From Lactobacillus corticis (lineage in GTDB: Bacteria; Bacillota; Bacilli; Lactobacillales; Lactobacillaceae), in the NCBI RefSeq assembly GCF_018327645.1, contig NZ_BMAY01000001.1:186001-250000 (forward strand): a stretch of DNA of 64,000 bases, in the 5' to 3' direction. Below the pieces are notes generated by a model, which was given only the letters and a program-made list of their open reading frames with translations, made no database searches and was not told the origin of the DNA. Shown in pieces: positions 26,088 to 34,259 of this stretch. Within the stretch, counting starts at the first letter, position 1. Every line of letters begins with the position of its first letter. The translations under genes were made by a program, and so were the position numbers.

Positions 26088-27140
26088 CTAGCGGTAATTG
26101 GCTAAATAGTAAACCGCTAAAGTAAAGACAGCATTAAGCACCATGATGACTGATTGCATGCGCCAGGTGATCCGCAAGTAGGCGATAAATTCCCGTAAAA
26201 AAGCATTCAAGGTGAAATACCACTTGGTCTTTGCACCATAGCCAACGCAGTCCAGCCCCAACCGTTTAGCCAAAACCAAGGCACGATAGACATGGTAAGA
26301 ATTAGTTACCAAAGCAAATCTTGCTCCGGGGGCCATTAATTTTGAAGAAAACAATAAATTCTCATAGGTCGTGCGAGACTCAGTTTCAGTCATGACCTGA
26401 TCAGGCAAAAGATGAAAAGTAGTGACGGCGTAGTTTTTCATGGCTACAGCTTCGGGCATTTTTTCACCCGGTCCTTGCCCACCAGACATGATCAATTTGG
26501 AGCCGGGATGTTTGCGCCAAAGCTTGACGCCTTTTTTTATGCGGGCAGCCAATAAGGGGCTTACACGATCCCCATTCAACAAGCCTGCTCCTAAAACTAC
26601 CACATAATCTAAATGCAGTTTATACGGATTTACCAGGTTTAAAAAGGCCGTCAGCATATACATCAAAAAGAGAAAAACCAGCCATAACAAACACAGACTG
26701 ATAAACAAGTAAACGGCCATCCGCCGTGGACGATCACGGACATGCGGGATTACCCAGGCATTAATCAAGGGGAAAAAGAGCATAGCCAACCCTAAGCCGA
26801 CCTCGCCCAAGTTTCCAAGACTGAAACCTTCCCGCCGAATTAAGGTGATGCCATTCCAAATCAGCATGATCATCACGGCAATCAGGGCAAGAAAAACAAA
26901 TAAAACAAAGGCTAAAAACAGAATCGTCAAAAACCTGACCATAAAGTCATGATGTCTGACTGTCCGATCGGTATATTGAATTAAAATTACCCCAACCAAC
27001 ATAGCCAGGGCCATAACTTCGCCGGCCGCAAACGTACCGGCAGCTAGACTTCGACGATCAGTCTGCAGGATGATCGCAAGACCAATTCCAAAAAACACCG
27101 CAAGCGCGATGCAAAACATTAAAGGCAAATTGTAAGTCAT
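26088..27140 (-). CDS. YdcF/SanA-like DUF218 membrane protein
   Basis: The 350-residue protein has about six membrane segments in its first 180 residues, then a DUF218 domain and a final hydrophobic segment. The DUF218 core is visible as DYVVVLGAGLLNGDRVSPLLAARIKKGVKLW, IMSGGQGPGEKMPEA and TESRTTYENLLFSSKL, then FALVTNSYHVYRALVLA. Family members are linked to envelope or nucleotide-sugar metabolism, but no activity is established. It starts 32 nt after the histidine kinase gene and is probably the last gene of that operon. Confidence 0.82.
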   Translation of the reverse strand: MTYNLPLMFCIALAVFFGIGLAIILQTDRRSLAAGTFAAGEVMALAMLVGVILIQYTDRTVRHHDFMVRFLTILFLAFVLFVFLALIAVMIMLIWNGITLIRREGFSLGNLGEVGLGLAMLFFPLINAWVIPHVRDRPRRMAVYLFISLCLLWLVFLFLMYMLTAFLNLVNPYKLHLDYVVVLGAGLLNGDRVSPLLAARIKKGVKLWRKHPGSKLIMSGGQGPGEKMPEAVAMKNYAVTTFHLLPDQVMTETESRTTYENLLFSSKLMAPGARFALVTNSYHVYRALVLAKRLGLDCVGYGAKTKWYFTLNAFLREFIAYLRITWRMQSVIMVLNAVFTLAVYYLANYR

Positions 27141-27172
27141 TTTTCTGTACTCCCGCTTACATTACCAATTAA

Positions 27173-28411
27173 TTACTTTTTCAGTCGCAAAGACAGCGTT
27201 ATCTTGAAGAACCCATCATCATAGCCAGCTTTAATTTTTCCTCCGAAGGCATTAGTCAACTCTGAAGCCATGGATAAGCCAATGCCAAAACCACTCTTGC
27301 TGGAATTATGCGATTCATCAGCGCGATAAAAACGTTCAAAAAAGTGGCTATAATCGACATTTTTCCCGGCGGCATAACTATTTTTGACGGTCAATACTGC
27401 AGTTTGACTTAATTTTGAAGGCTTCAAGCTAACTAAAACGCGCCCGTTATCGTCACAGTACTTGGCTGCATTATCTAATAAGATATTGCACAACTCGTAC
27501 AAAGTTTGCGGTTCCGCATTAACGTACAGATCAGGATCAATCTCAACCTGATATTCTTTGCCATCCTTGGACAAAATTGACTTAAATGAATTCGCTGCCT
27601 TTTGGGCAATTTCAGAGAAGTTAATCCGTGACAGCTTCAACTCATCTTTTTCGGCAAAGCGTGCTAGGCGAATCAGGCTATTAATCAAGTCGGTTAACCG
27701 GGCCACTTGCTCCTTGGTCGACTTGGTCCACTCATCATCTTTTCCCAGCATTTCTTCCATTTCCGTATTGGCAGCAATAATTGCCAAGGGCGTTTTTAAC
27801 TCATGCCCGGCATTGGTAATAAAACTTTGCTGCTTGCGGTAAGCCAAAATAATTGGTTTGATGGCGCGATTGGAAAAAGCCACGATCAACAAAGCGAAAA
27901 AAGCTAAACTGACCAAGGCAATAACTATTGCCAGCCTGATCATGCTGCGCGTTGAGGACGTTAAAGGATAAGTGTCCAAGAAATAAACCGTGTAGCTGCT
28001 GCCCTTTTTAACGGCGTAATAGGCATAGCGACTGCCGTTTATCCGCATTTTGCCCCGCTTAGCAAATTTAATCTGGCGGACAATTCGGCGACTATTATCA
28101 GCAATTTGTTGATCATCAATCGCATAAATATGGGTCATATCTTTGGGCGAGACGGTTTTATTTTTTACCGTAACTGAGAAAAAGCGATACTTAAACATAT
28201 TATCGGGTTTATAATTCGCCCCAAAGCTTTTATGAGCGCGTTTACTGAGCAAATTGCCGTTGTTTTTAGCCAGCACGGTTAAAACGCTATTCATTTCTTG
28301 GTCATCCCGAATCATAGAGACAGTCGTAACCCCGCCGATCAAGGCCAGCAAGACTAGAAACAGAGCCATGATTGAAATCAATAAAAATTTGCGTCTAACT
28401 TGTTTTATCAT
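27173..28411 (-). CDS. Sensor histidine kinase
   Basis: This 412-residue membrane kinase has two membrane segments (about 10-32 and 158-180) enclosing an extracytoplasmic sensor of some 125 residues with no recognised fold. The HisKA box carries the phospho-accepting histidine in NAGHELKTPLAI near 203. The ATPase domain has LLDNAAKYC near 305 and SGFGIGLSMASELTNAFGG near 375. It starts 2 nt after the stop of the response regulator gene and is its evident partner. The signal is unknown. Confidence 0.92.
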   Translation of the reverse strand: MIKQVRRKFLLISIMALFLVLLALIGGVTTVSMIRDDQEMNSVLTVLAKNNGNLLSKRAHKSFGANYKPDNMFKYRFFSVTVKNKTVSPKDMTHIYAIDDQQIADNSRRIVRQIKFAKRGKMRINGSRYAYYAVKKGSSYTVYFLDTYPLTSSTRSMIRLAIVIALVSLAFFALLIVAFSNRAIKPIILAYRKQQSFITNAGHELKTPLAIIAANTEMEEMLGKDDEWTKSTKEQVARLTDLINSLIRLARFAEKDELKLSRINFSEIAQKAANSFKSILSKDGKEYQVEIDPDLYVNAEPQTLYELCNILLDNAAKYCDDNGRVLVSLKPSKLSQTAVLTVKNSYAAGKNVDYSHFFERFYRADESHNSSKSGFGIGLSMASELTNAFGGKIKAGYDDGFFKITLSLRLKK

Positions 28412-28413
28412 AA

Positions 28414-29088
28414 CTAACTGCCTTTTCTAACCAGTTTAAAACTGCCACCCTTTTCTCCAACAATTTCAAAATCGGCACCGACACTAGCGAGCTTCGAGCG
28501 CAAGTAAGAAATATATACCCAAACTTCGTCTGCACTAGCATCAGCCTCATCAGCCCACAAGCGAATAAATAGTTCTTGGGTAGTAAATTCCTTGCCTTCA
28601 TTCATCATGAAGACTCCCAATAAGTCGGTTTCCTTATTGGACAAGCTGATGGAATTAGTACTTGATAATTGCTGCTTTTCCGTATCCAGCTTCACGTTGC
28701 CTTTTTCCAAAACCTTCGGGGCATACTCATCGCTGCGTCTTTCTAGCGACCGCAAACGTGCCATCAATTCTTTTAAAGAAAATGGCTTAGTTAGATAATC
28801 GTCCGCTCCTGAATCAAAGCCCGTTACCCGATCATCAATTTCGGCCTTGGCAGTCAGCATGATTATGTAGGTTTTATCGCCAGCCTGGCGCAACTTTTTA
28901 ACCAAAGTAATGCCATCCATAATCGGCATCATGATGTCAAAGATCATGACATCGTATGACTCATTCTTAGCCTTTTCATAAGCTTCTTGACCATTAAAGG
29001 TAGCCGTTACCTGGTATCCGACCGCCGTCATGGCCGCCTCTAAAACGTGGTTTAATTGCGGTTCATCTTCACTCAGTAAAATTTTCAT
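28414..29088 (-). CDS. OmpR/PhoB-family response regulator
   Basis: The 224 residues comprise a receiver domain with the acidic pair SEDE near the N-terminus, the phospho-acceptor aspartate in DVMIFDIMMPIMDG and the conserved lysine in DYLTKPFSLKELMARL, followed by a winged-helix DNA-binding domain (about 125-222, VWVYISYLRSKL). Its ATG overlaps the stop region of the alarmone synthetase gene by 4 nt, so translation is probably coupled. Regulators of this family bind tandem direct repeats, and such a repeat exists at 29753-29768 in front of the operon. Confidence 0.92.
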   Translation of the reverse strand: MKILLSEDEPQLNHVLEAAMTAVGYQVTATFNGQEAYEKAKNESYDVMIFDIMMPIMDGITLVKKLRQAGDKTYIIMLTAKAEIDDRVTGFDSGADDYLTKPFSLKELMARLRSLERRSDEYAPKVLEKGNVKLDTEKQQLSSTNSISLSNKETDLLGVFMMNEGKEFTTQELFIRLWADEADASADEVWVYISYLRSKLASVGADFEIVGEKGGSFKLVRKGS

Positions 29089-29696
29089 TGGTCTTCTCTA
29101 ATCAGCTTTCTAATGGTTTGCATACTTACATCACACGAGGCTAGATCATCTGCTACCCGAGCCAGTTCTTTGCTAATCATCTCGGGGTTCTTAATATCAT
29201 GTTTATACTTCATTTCATGTTCCAAACTTGCCCAAGTATCCATAGCAATCGTCCGCAGCTGAATTTCGATGAAATACTTGCCGGGGAAGTTGCCCTCAAC
29301 ATCAGGGTAATTGACAGTCTTTTCCACAATCATATGATAGCTGCGATAGCCATTGGGCTTGGCATGCGTGATATAGTCCTTTTCTTTCACAATGGCAATA
29401 TCAGGCTGCGCCTTCAGCAAAGCAATCGTGGTATAGATATCATCAATAAAATTAGTCACAATTCTCAGACCAATTGCATCCTTGCAGGCTCTTAATGCAG
29501 CCGTCGGGGTCTGGTCATAGCCCTTACGGTGCAATTTTTCAACCATCGAGCCTTCAGATTTAACGCGTCCCTCTAAATGTTCATAGAGTTTGGCTCCCGT
29601 CCGTTGTTGATATCCATCATTTAACTGTTTAATTTGTGCCAAAACCTGATCCAAAATAGGTTGCAGGTATTGTTGACAATCACCATAAATACTCAT
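29085..29696 (-). CDS. Small alarmone synthetase (RelQ/YjbM-like GTP pyrophosphokinase)
   Basis: This 203-residue single-domain RelA/SpoT synthetase transfers pyrophosphate from ATP to GDP or GTP, making (p)ppGpp. The synthetase motifs are visible: GRVKSEGSMVEKLHRKG near 48, KDAIGLRIVTNFIDDIY near 92, HAKPNGYRSYHMIVE near 130, and FIEIQLRTIAMDTWASLEHEMKYKH near 152. There is no hydrolase, TGS or ACT domain, so breakdown must occur elsewhere. It is the first gene of an operon with a response regulator (4-nt overlap), a kinase and a YdcF protein. That context is the striking feature. Confidence 0.88.
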   Translation of the reverse strand: MSIYGDCQQYLQPILDQVLAQIKQLNDGYQQRTGAKLYEHLEGRVKSEGSMVEKLHRKGYDQTPTAALRACKDAIGLRIVTNFIDDIYTTIALLKAQPDIAIVKEKDYITHAKPNGYRSYHMIVEKTVNYPDVEGNFPGKYFIEIQLRTIAMDTWASLEHEMKYKHDIKNPEMISKELARVADDLASCDVSMQTIRKLIREDQ

Positions 29697-29723
29697 TAAA
29701 TTTGCTAACCTCGCTTAACTACT

Positions 29724-29775
29724 ATTTTAGCAAGAATTTGTGAAAAACTTTTGATCACAAGATCACAAAAAGTTT
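29724..29775 (-). promoter_or_regulatory. Extended -10 promoter and repeat operator of the alarmone synthetase / two-component operon
   Basis: Minus strand: extended -10 TGCTAAAAT at 29724-29732 with no good -35. Just upstream is a perfect tandem repeat GATCACAA x2 (29753-29768, plus-strand reading) framed by AAACTTTT and AAAAGTTT (29745-29752 and 29768-29775). It is a plausible autoregulatory site for the operon's own response regulator. Confidence 0.5.
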
Positions 29776-29820
29776 GGTATATCTAAAATTATACCTAAGA
29801 CTTCAAAGGATTGATAAAGA

Positions 29821-29844
29821 AAAAACGACTGCCAACCAGTCGTC
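29821..29844 (-). terminator. Rho-independent terminator of the TetR-GATase operon
   Basis: Minus strand: ACGACTG-GTTGG-CAGTCGT followed by TTTTT, 14 bp beyond the stop at 29858. Confidence 0.85.
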
Positions 29845-29857
29845 GGTAAGTCGTCTT

Positions 29858-30523
29858 TCATGCCAAATAATCTAATAAGTTCCATAACAAATCGCGGTTT
29901 TGCTCAGGCACGCCATGGGCCGCAATTTCATATGGAGTCTGCTCTAAAGCATTATCAGTCAACGCATAGTCACTGTCATTAACGACAATCTCGCGCAAGC
30001 CCGTTTCGGTAGTTTCCAAATGGAACTGGAGCCCAATTGCTTCATCTTGATAAATAAATCCCTGATTCCGCAGCAAGTCACTTGAGAAAAGCAAACTGCT
30101 GCCTGCGGGCAATTCAAAACGATCTTGATGCCAATGAAGCACCGTCGCCTTTTCCGGCAAGTCTAAGCCTTCATGCTTGCGACTTACAACCGGAGCCCAA
30201 CCAACCTCTTTATAGGCAGCCGAGCTCACCTCAGCACCTAGAGCTTTGGCAATTTGTTGTGCTCCTAAGCAAACGCCAAAAACCGGTTTGTGCTGCGCAA
30301 GACAAGACTTAATTAACTGCCGTTCTTCCTCTAGCCAAGGAAAATCATCATTTGGACTCATCGGGCCGCCTAAAACGACCAGCATCCCCGTATCCTCTAC
30401 TGTTGGCAATTTACCAAATTGATATGGGTGGTAAATATAGGTTGGGTAGCGGTGAGCCTCGGCCCACTCGAGAATCGCACCGGGACCCTCATTAGGGGTG
30501 TGCTGCAAAACATTTACTCGCAT
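29858..30523 (-). CDS. Class I glutamine amidotransferase-like protein
   Basis: This 221-residue stand-alone GATase1 domain is of the GuaA-N/YbgJ-like kind. The nucleophile is Cys in PVFGVCLGAQQIAKALG near residue 85. The catalytic His and Glu are in GLQFHLETTE near 178. An oxyanion-type glycine pair is in LVVLGGPMSPND. The start is ATG at 30523, following AAAGGA. The upstream TetR gene stops 4 nt before, so they are co-transcribed. No synthetase partner is adjacent, so its amide acceptor, if any, is unknown; some members hydrolyse gamma-glutamyl compounds. Confidence 0.84.
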   Translation of the reverse strand: MRVNVLQHTPNEGPGAILEWAEAHRYPTYIYHPYQFGKLPTVEDTGMLVVLGGPMSPNDDFPWLEEERQLIKSCLAQHKPVFGVCLGAQQIAKALGAEVSSAAYKEVGWAPVVSRKHEGLDLPEKATVLHWHQDRFELPAGSSLLFSSDLLRNQGFIYQDEAIGLQFHLETTETGLREIVVNDSDYALTDNALEQTPYEIAAHGVPEQNRDLLWNLLDYLA

Positions 30524-30527
30524 CAAA

Positions 30528-31097
30528 TCATTCCTTTACAGGGGTTTCTTCATCGAGTTCATCCAGCTTAGCCATTAACGTATCGACCATCCACTTAAGA
30601 CCTTGCTTGCGATCAATTATAGTCAAGTGGAACCGGTCCGTTCCGACATTAACTAACTCGCCCACCACGACATTCATTAGTGACCGTTTAGCCAGAACTC
30701 GTACTTTTTCCTGCTTATAACTTACCGCCAAATATTGATCAAGTAAAGTTTCATACTCAGTAGGCGTATTTTTATCCTCTTGCACCATCGTCACGATAAA
30801 AGCACTCAAACGCGGCTTCTTCAGGCCAAGTTCGCAACTGGCAGAAATAATTTGCTTAACAGCGTCCTTGCCGGTAAGTACACCAACCTGCTCTTTAATT
30901 TGTGCCACTACTTTGGTTTCGGCATCTTTGGCAATAGCCCGTTTTAAAGCAGCAACGTTCGGATAATACAGGTAAAGTGCCTGTGGGCGAGTACCCAATT
31001 TCCGCGCAAGATCAGAAAAAGTTAATGGTTGATCATGTCGAATTAGTTCGATGCTGGCATCGATAATTTTAGCTTTTGATAAGATTTGTTTTGGCAT
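30528..31097 (-). CDS. TetR-like transcriptional regulator
   Basis: This 189-residue protein has an N-terminal HTH (PLTFSDLARKLGTRPQALYLYYPNVAALKRAI, about 24-56) and a C-terminal helical domain that resembles the TetR_C/WHG type. It is the first gene of a two-gene operon with the GATase-like gene and is likely to regulate it. The ligand is unknown. Confidence 0.82.
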   Translation of the reverse strand: MPKQILSKAKIIDASIELIRHDQPLTFSDLARKLGTRPQALYLYYPNVAALKRAIAKDAETKVVAQIKEQVGVLTGKDAVKQIISASCELGLKKPRLSAFIVTMVQEDKNTPTEYETLLDQYLAVSYKQEKVRVLAKRSLMNVVVGELVNVGTDRFHLTIIDRKQGLKWMVDTLMAKLDELDEETPVKE

Positions 31098-31229
31098 AAT
31101 AACCCTCCCGACTGCACATTTTATATAATATAAAGTTTACCATCTTCTCACTGCAAATTACTAGTACATATAAGAATTTAGTTATAAGTATCAAAATACT
31201 TTTACATGTGAAAAGTTATCAGGTAAAAA

Positions 31230-31250
31230 ATAAAAGCCGCATATTGCGAC
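31230..31250 (-). terminator. Probable terminator after the small exported protein gene
   Basis: Minus strand: GTCGCA-ATA-TGCGGC (one G-U), followed by TTTTATTTTTT. Confidence 0.65.
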
Positions 31251-31256
31251 TCCGAT

Positions 31257-31571
31257 TTATTTAATTGTTACGCTTGTGATTTGGGTATTGCTGCTTTTCT
31301 TTTTAGTGGACTTGTCATAAGCAGTATCGGTCTTAAATAATGACTTGCTAACAGCATCAGACTTGAGCTGAATACTTTCAGGCTGAGGTTTTAACTCATG
31401 ATTAGCGCCAAACAAGGTCTGGTTGTATGGGGCAACCCGACGAAGGTGATGACGGCGACTAATCTGTTCAGGTTGAGGTCGATCTGCTTCAACCTGCCAC
31501 TGAGTATAGCCAGCAGCCAAACCCAGCAGCAACAGCAGGCCCACTATCCCCGCCGTAACAGCTTTTTTCAT
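31257..31571 (-). CDS. Small exported or membrane-anchored protein of unknown function
   Basis: The product has 104 residues from the ATG at 31571. An ATG three codons earlier (31580) sits only 2 nt after GAGGAG, too close to be used well. It has a basic start (KMKKAV), a hydrophobic segment of about 18 residues (IVGLLLLLGLAAGY) without a lipobox, and a hydrophilic C-terminal part rich in Lys, Ser, Gln and Arg (ISRRHHLRR). It looks like a single-pass anchored or secreted protein. I recognise no family. It has its own promoter and terminator. Confidence 0.6.
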   Translation of the reverse strand: MKKAVTAGIVGLLLLLGLAAGYTQWQVEADRPQPEQISRRHHLRRVAPYNQTLFGANHELKPQPESIQLKSDAVSKSLFKTDTAYDKSTKKKSSNTQITSVTIK

Positions 31572-31914
31572 TTTACTCATTCTCCTCTTTGAAGTTATTG
31601 CTAACTACCTAGTTAGATTATAGCAAATATATTCATAATGCGCTATATTCATATATAACCCTATCAGACTAATTCTATACTACTACTTTAACTATAATCT
31701 ATCAATAAATAAAAGTAAGATAATTCTGCTCATTTTTCGAAAATACGTTACTTTTTCTCTATTTCTTACACTATATCTAGTGTTAACACTTAGGTCTCCT
31801 GATATTAACGTTAGTACTTTAAAATATATTAATCACTATGAAACAACAAAAAAACTCTGAACTAGCTCACCCATCTGGATGAACTAATTCAGAGCTTGGC
31901 AATTTCTGTACAAA
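31572..31914 (-). promoter_or_regulatory. Gap with promoter of the small exported protein gene; otherwise very AT-rich
   Basis: An extended -10 TGCTATAAT lies at 31617-31625 on the minus strand, about 45 nt before the start codon. From about 31630 to 31845 the sequence is strongly AT-rich with no ORF that has a ribosome site. The terminator of the NmrA-like gene occupies 31848-31894. Confidence 0.5.
31848..31894 (-). terminator. Rho-independent terminator of the NmrA-like oxidoreductase gene
   Basis: Minus strand: CTCTGAATTAGTTCATCCAG pairs with an imperfect complement ending CTAGTTCAGAG, then TTTTTTT. Confidence 0.8.
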
Positions 31915-32787
31915 CTAATAATTTTCAGTTAACACTTCCCCGACTGCTTGGGTAAATGGCGTCAACTTGTGTCCTAGAATTTTTTCTAAGTCATGATCGT
32001 CATATTCCATATCCCCAGCTGCCTCAGGACTTATTTTTTCCAACAAAAGATCAGCTTGGTGATAACTGAGGCCGACCTTTTTTTGCAAGTATTCCAAGTA
32101 AGCCTGCCCGCCAAGGTTATGAGCGGTAACCGGCTGACCGGAAACTTGTGAAATGGCGGCTGCTAAGTCAGCAAAACTATGTGGTTGACCACCAAATTCA
32201 TAGATTTTTTGCGGATGGTCAGCAAGCAAAATTTTGCTTAAGCCTTCAGCATACTCGCGCTCAAGCGCCCAGCCTACCTTGGCTTCACCAGCACAATAGG
32301 CAAATTCGCCGGTAGATGCTCCTTGATGAATAAAGGATGCCACATTTTCCAAATATTCATTGGTCCTGACTAAAACATAATCGAGGCCACTAAACTTAAA
32401 AGCATTTTCAGTAAATAAAAAGTCATAGGCAATTGGTGAAGCAGCAGTTTCCACATGGGCATAACTGGTAAAGATTACCTGCTTAACTTTAGCTTGTGCT
32501 AACGCCTCCACTGCCTTGGCCTGCAGTTCTGCTCGATGATAGCCGACTCCAGGCTGAATTGAAATAAACAGCACTTTGTCAATTCCGTCTAGGGCTGCCT
32601 TTAGTTTTTCGGTTTCCCGCAATTTAGCTTCACGGATACCTATTCCTTTGGGCAAAACCCGCTCGGCCTTTTCGCGGTTGCGCACAATTGCCACTATCTC
32701 CTCAGGGGCCACCCCGCGCTCTTCCAGCAAATCTTTAATCACGGCTTGCCCTAAATGACCAGTCGCAGCAATTATTGCGTATTTCAT
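31915..32787 (-). CDS. NmrA/QOR2-like NAD(P)H-binding oxidoreductase
   Basis: This 290-residue atypical short-chain dehydrogenase has the nucleotide motif AATGHLGQAVIKDLL at residues 7-21, an arginine in VAIVRN suited to NADPH, and the NmrA-like segments VKQVIFTSYAHVET near 105 and DYVLVRTNEYLENV near 138. It lacks the classical YxxxK pair. The family includes quinone oxidoreductase 2 (YtfG) and redox-sensing NmrA proteins. It is a single gene with its own terminator. The substrate is unknown. Confidence 0.82.
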   Translation of the reverse strand: MKYAIIAATGHLGQAVIKDLLEERGVAPEEIVAIVRNREKAERVLPKGIGIREAKLRETEKLKAALDGIDKVLFISIQPGVGYHRAELQAKAVEALAQAKVKQVIFTSYAHVETAASPIAYDFLFTENAFKFSGLDYVLVRTNEYLENVASFIHQGASTGEFAYCAGEAKVGWALEREYAEGLSKILLADHPQKIYEFGGQPHSFADLAAAISQVSGQPVTAHNLGGQAYLEYLQKKVGLSYHQADLLLEKISPEAAGDMEYDDHDLEKILGHKLTPFTQAVGEVLTENY

Positions 32788-32886
32788 GTAATAGCCTCTT
32801 TCTAAGGTTCAAATTAGCACCTATTAGACTCTTATCTTAACATTTACACGAAAAAAATACTTGATTTTTGCCAAATTCGATAAGTT

Positions 32887-33384
32887 TTACCTTATCCATC
32901 CCAGGATTGTTAAGCTTCGCAGCTTTCCATCCATTAAGGCGACGTCGGGTAATTCGCCCCACTTTACAAAACCAAATTTTTTGAGCAGCGCTAAACTGGC
33001 CTTGTTGTGGGAAAAGACAAACCCAACCAAGCGAGTTAGTCCTAGCTTGGCAGTTTGATCTTCAACATACTTTATTGCTGCACTCCCTAACCCTTTGCCC
33101 TGAAAGACCGGATCAAGATAGATGCTCACTTCTGCCGTATGTGCATAGGCTGGTCGGCCGTAAAAGTCTGACAGACTCACCCAGCCGGCAATTTGTCCAC
33201 GATATTTGATTAACCAAATCGGCCGGCTCGTTTCATTAAAACTTGCAAACCAGGCTTCCCTGTCAGCTACAGTAACTGGTTCCAGATCTGCGGTAGCAAT
33301 TCTGGTAGGGATTGCTTGATTATAAATTTCAACAATTCTAGGCAAATCTTTGTGCCGAGCGTATTCAAAACTTATCTGATCCAT
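32887..33384 (-). CDS. GNAT N-acetyltransferase (phosphinothricin-acetyltransferase-like)
   Basis: This 165-residue acetyl-CoA-dependent acyltransferase has the PAT/MnaT-like N-terminus YARHKDLPRIVEIYNQAIPTRIATADLEPVTVADREAWF. The acetyl-CoA loop is VFQGKGLGSAAIKYVEDQ near 93-110, and the C-terminal strand is LVGFVFSHNKASLALLKKFGFVKWG. Relatives acetylate phosphinothricin, methionine sulfone or other amino-acid analogues. The actual substrate is not known. It is monocistronic. Confidence 0.85.
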   Translation of the reverse strand: MDQISFEYARHKDLPRIVEIYNQAIPTRIATADLEPVTVADREAWFASFNETSRPIWLIKYRGQIAGWVSLSDFYGRPAYAHTAEVSIYLDPVFQGKGLGSAAIKYVEDQTAKLGLTRLVGFVFSHNKASLALLKKFGFVKWGELPDVALMDGKLRSLTILGWIR

Positions 33385-33686
33385 AATTCTGCCTCCTATT
33401 TAAATCTGAGATAGATTCATTATACCAGTGATAAAGGCAATCAGGAAATTGGTATTTACCAGTATTAGTTGAAAGCTTAAGAATTCGTTTTCAATTATTA
33501 AAGTTGGTCTAATTGCTTGAATTTATTCCATTGCTTGTCGTATTATCAAAGTGACATACGTCGGACACGATTGGCATGTCAACTAGCCTAATCTTAATTA
33601 TTGTGTATTTCTCATCATATAGGCTTAAAAAACGACTTAACCGGATTTGCTGGTCAAGTCGTTTTTTGGTTATTACCCAGGAAATA
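33385..33686. other. 300-bp intergenic stretch between GNAT and XRE genes
   Basis: It contains the promoter region of the GNAT gene, in which I see no clear boxes, and a strong hairpin at 33627-33668. No gene with a ribosome site is visible. Confidence 0.5.
33627..33668 (-). terminator. Terminator of the XRE-regulator gene, symmetrical
   Basis: The stem AACGACTTGACC / GGTTAAGTCGTT (minus-strand reading, one mismatch) is flanked by A6 and T6 runs, 20 bp after the stop at 33687. Confidence 0.85.
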
Positions 33687-34160
33687 TTATTGCTTGTGGC
33701 GCTTTATCAAAAATACGATTCCCGTCACTAAAATTACGAATGCTCCAATAAATAAGAAGCCAAAGCCTACTGGCAACAGGTAAAAGTTTTCATGGAGAAA
33801 ACCATTTTTATCAACATATTCCACTGAATTGGCTTTGATGAACAAGCACATAAACCCCATTAACATCAATACCGCACCGATAATCGTTGAAACCATGTTA
33901 AATTTAGCCCGCTTATTTTCACTGCCATCTGCAATTAGTTTTTCAGTCATTTTGTTCATATCTGAACCTCCTAAAATCAAATCATCAAGGGAGACATGGA
34001 AGGTTTCAGCAATGATAATCAAAGTCTCGATATCGGGGAGATTTTTATTATTTTCCCAGTTGGAAACTGCTTGCCGCGTAACGTGCAATTTATTGGCAAA
34101 TTCTGTTTGGGTTAACTGATGATCCGTTCTAATCTGTTTGATTTGATCGCTGAATTCCAT
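33687..34160 (-). CDS. XRE-family regulator with C-terminal membrane domain
   Basis: The product has 157 residues from the ATG at 34160 (CAGGAG about 8 nt upstream; the frame extends 20 codons further without a ribosome site). Residues about 7-60 form a Cro/cI HTH (LTQTEFANKLHVTRQAVSNWENNKNLPDIETL). The C-terminal half has two hydrophobic segments (MVSTIIGAVLMLMGFMCLFI and LLPVGFGFLFIGAFVILVTGIVFLI), a DUF3955-like pair separated by a short outer loop. It is thus a membrane-tethered DNA-binding protein, likely sensing an envelope signal. The target is unknown. A P-loop kinase gene precedes it on the same strand. Confidence 0.85.
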   Translation of the reverse strand: MEFSDQIKQIRTDHQLTQTEFANKLHVTRQAVSNWENNKNLPDIETLIIIAETFHVSLDDLILGGSDMNKMTEKLIADGSENKRAKFNMVSTIIGAVLMLMGFMCLFIKANSVEYVDKNGFLHENFYLLPVGFGFLFIGAFVILVTGIVFLIKRHKQ

Positions 34161-34259
34161 TTTTCTACTCCTGTTTTGTTTGATTCTAGGATACGTCTGC
34201 AATCCGGTGGCAACAAGCAAGTAAAGCTTGCAAGCAGGCGGGCAAGCGTGGCTTGCTAG

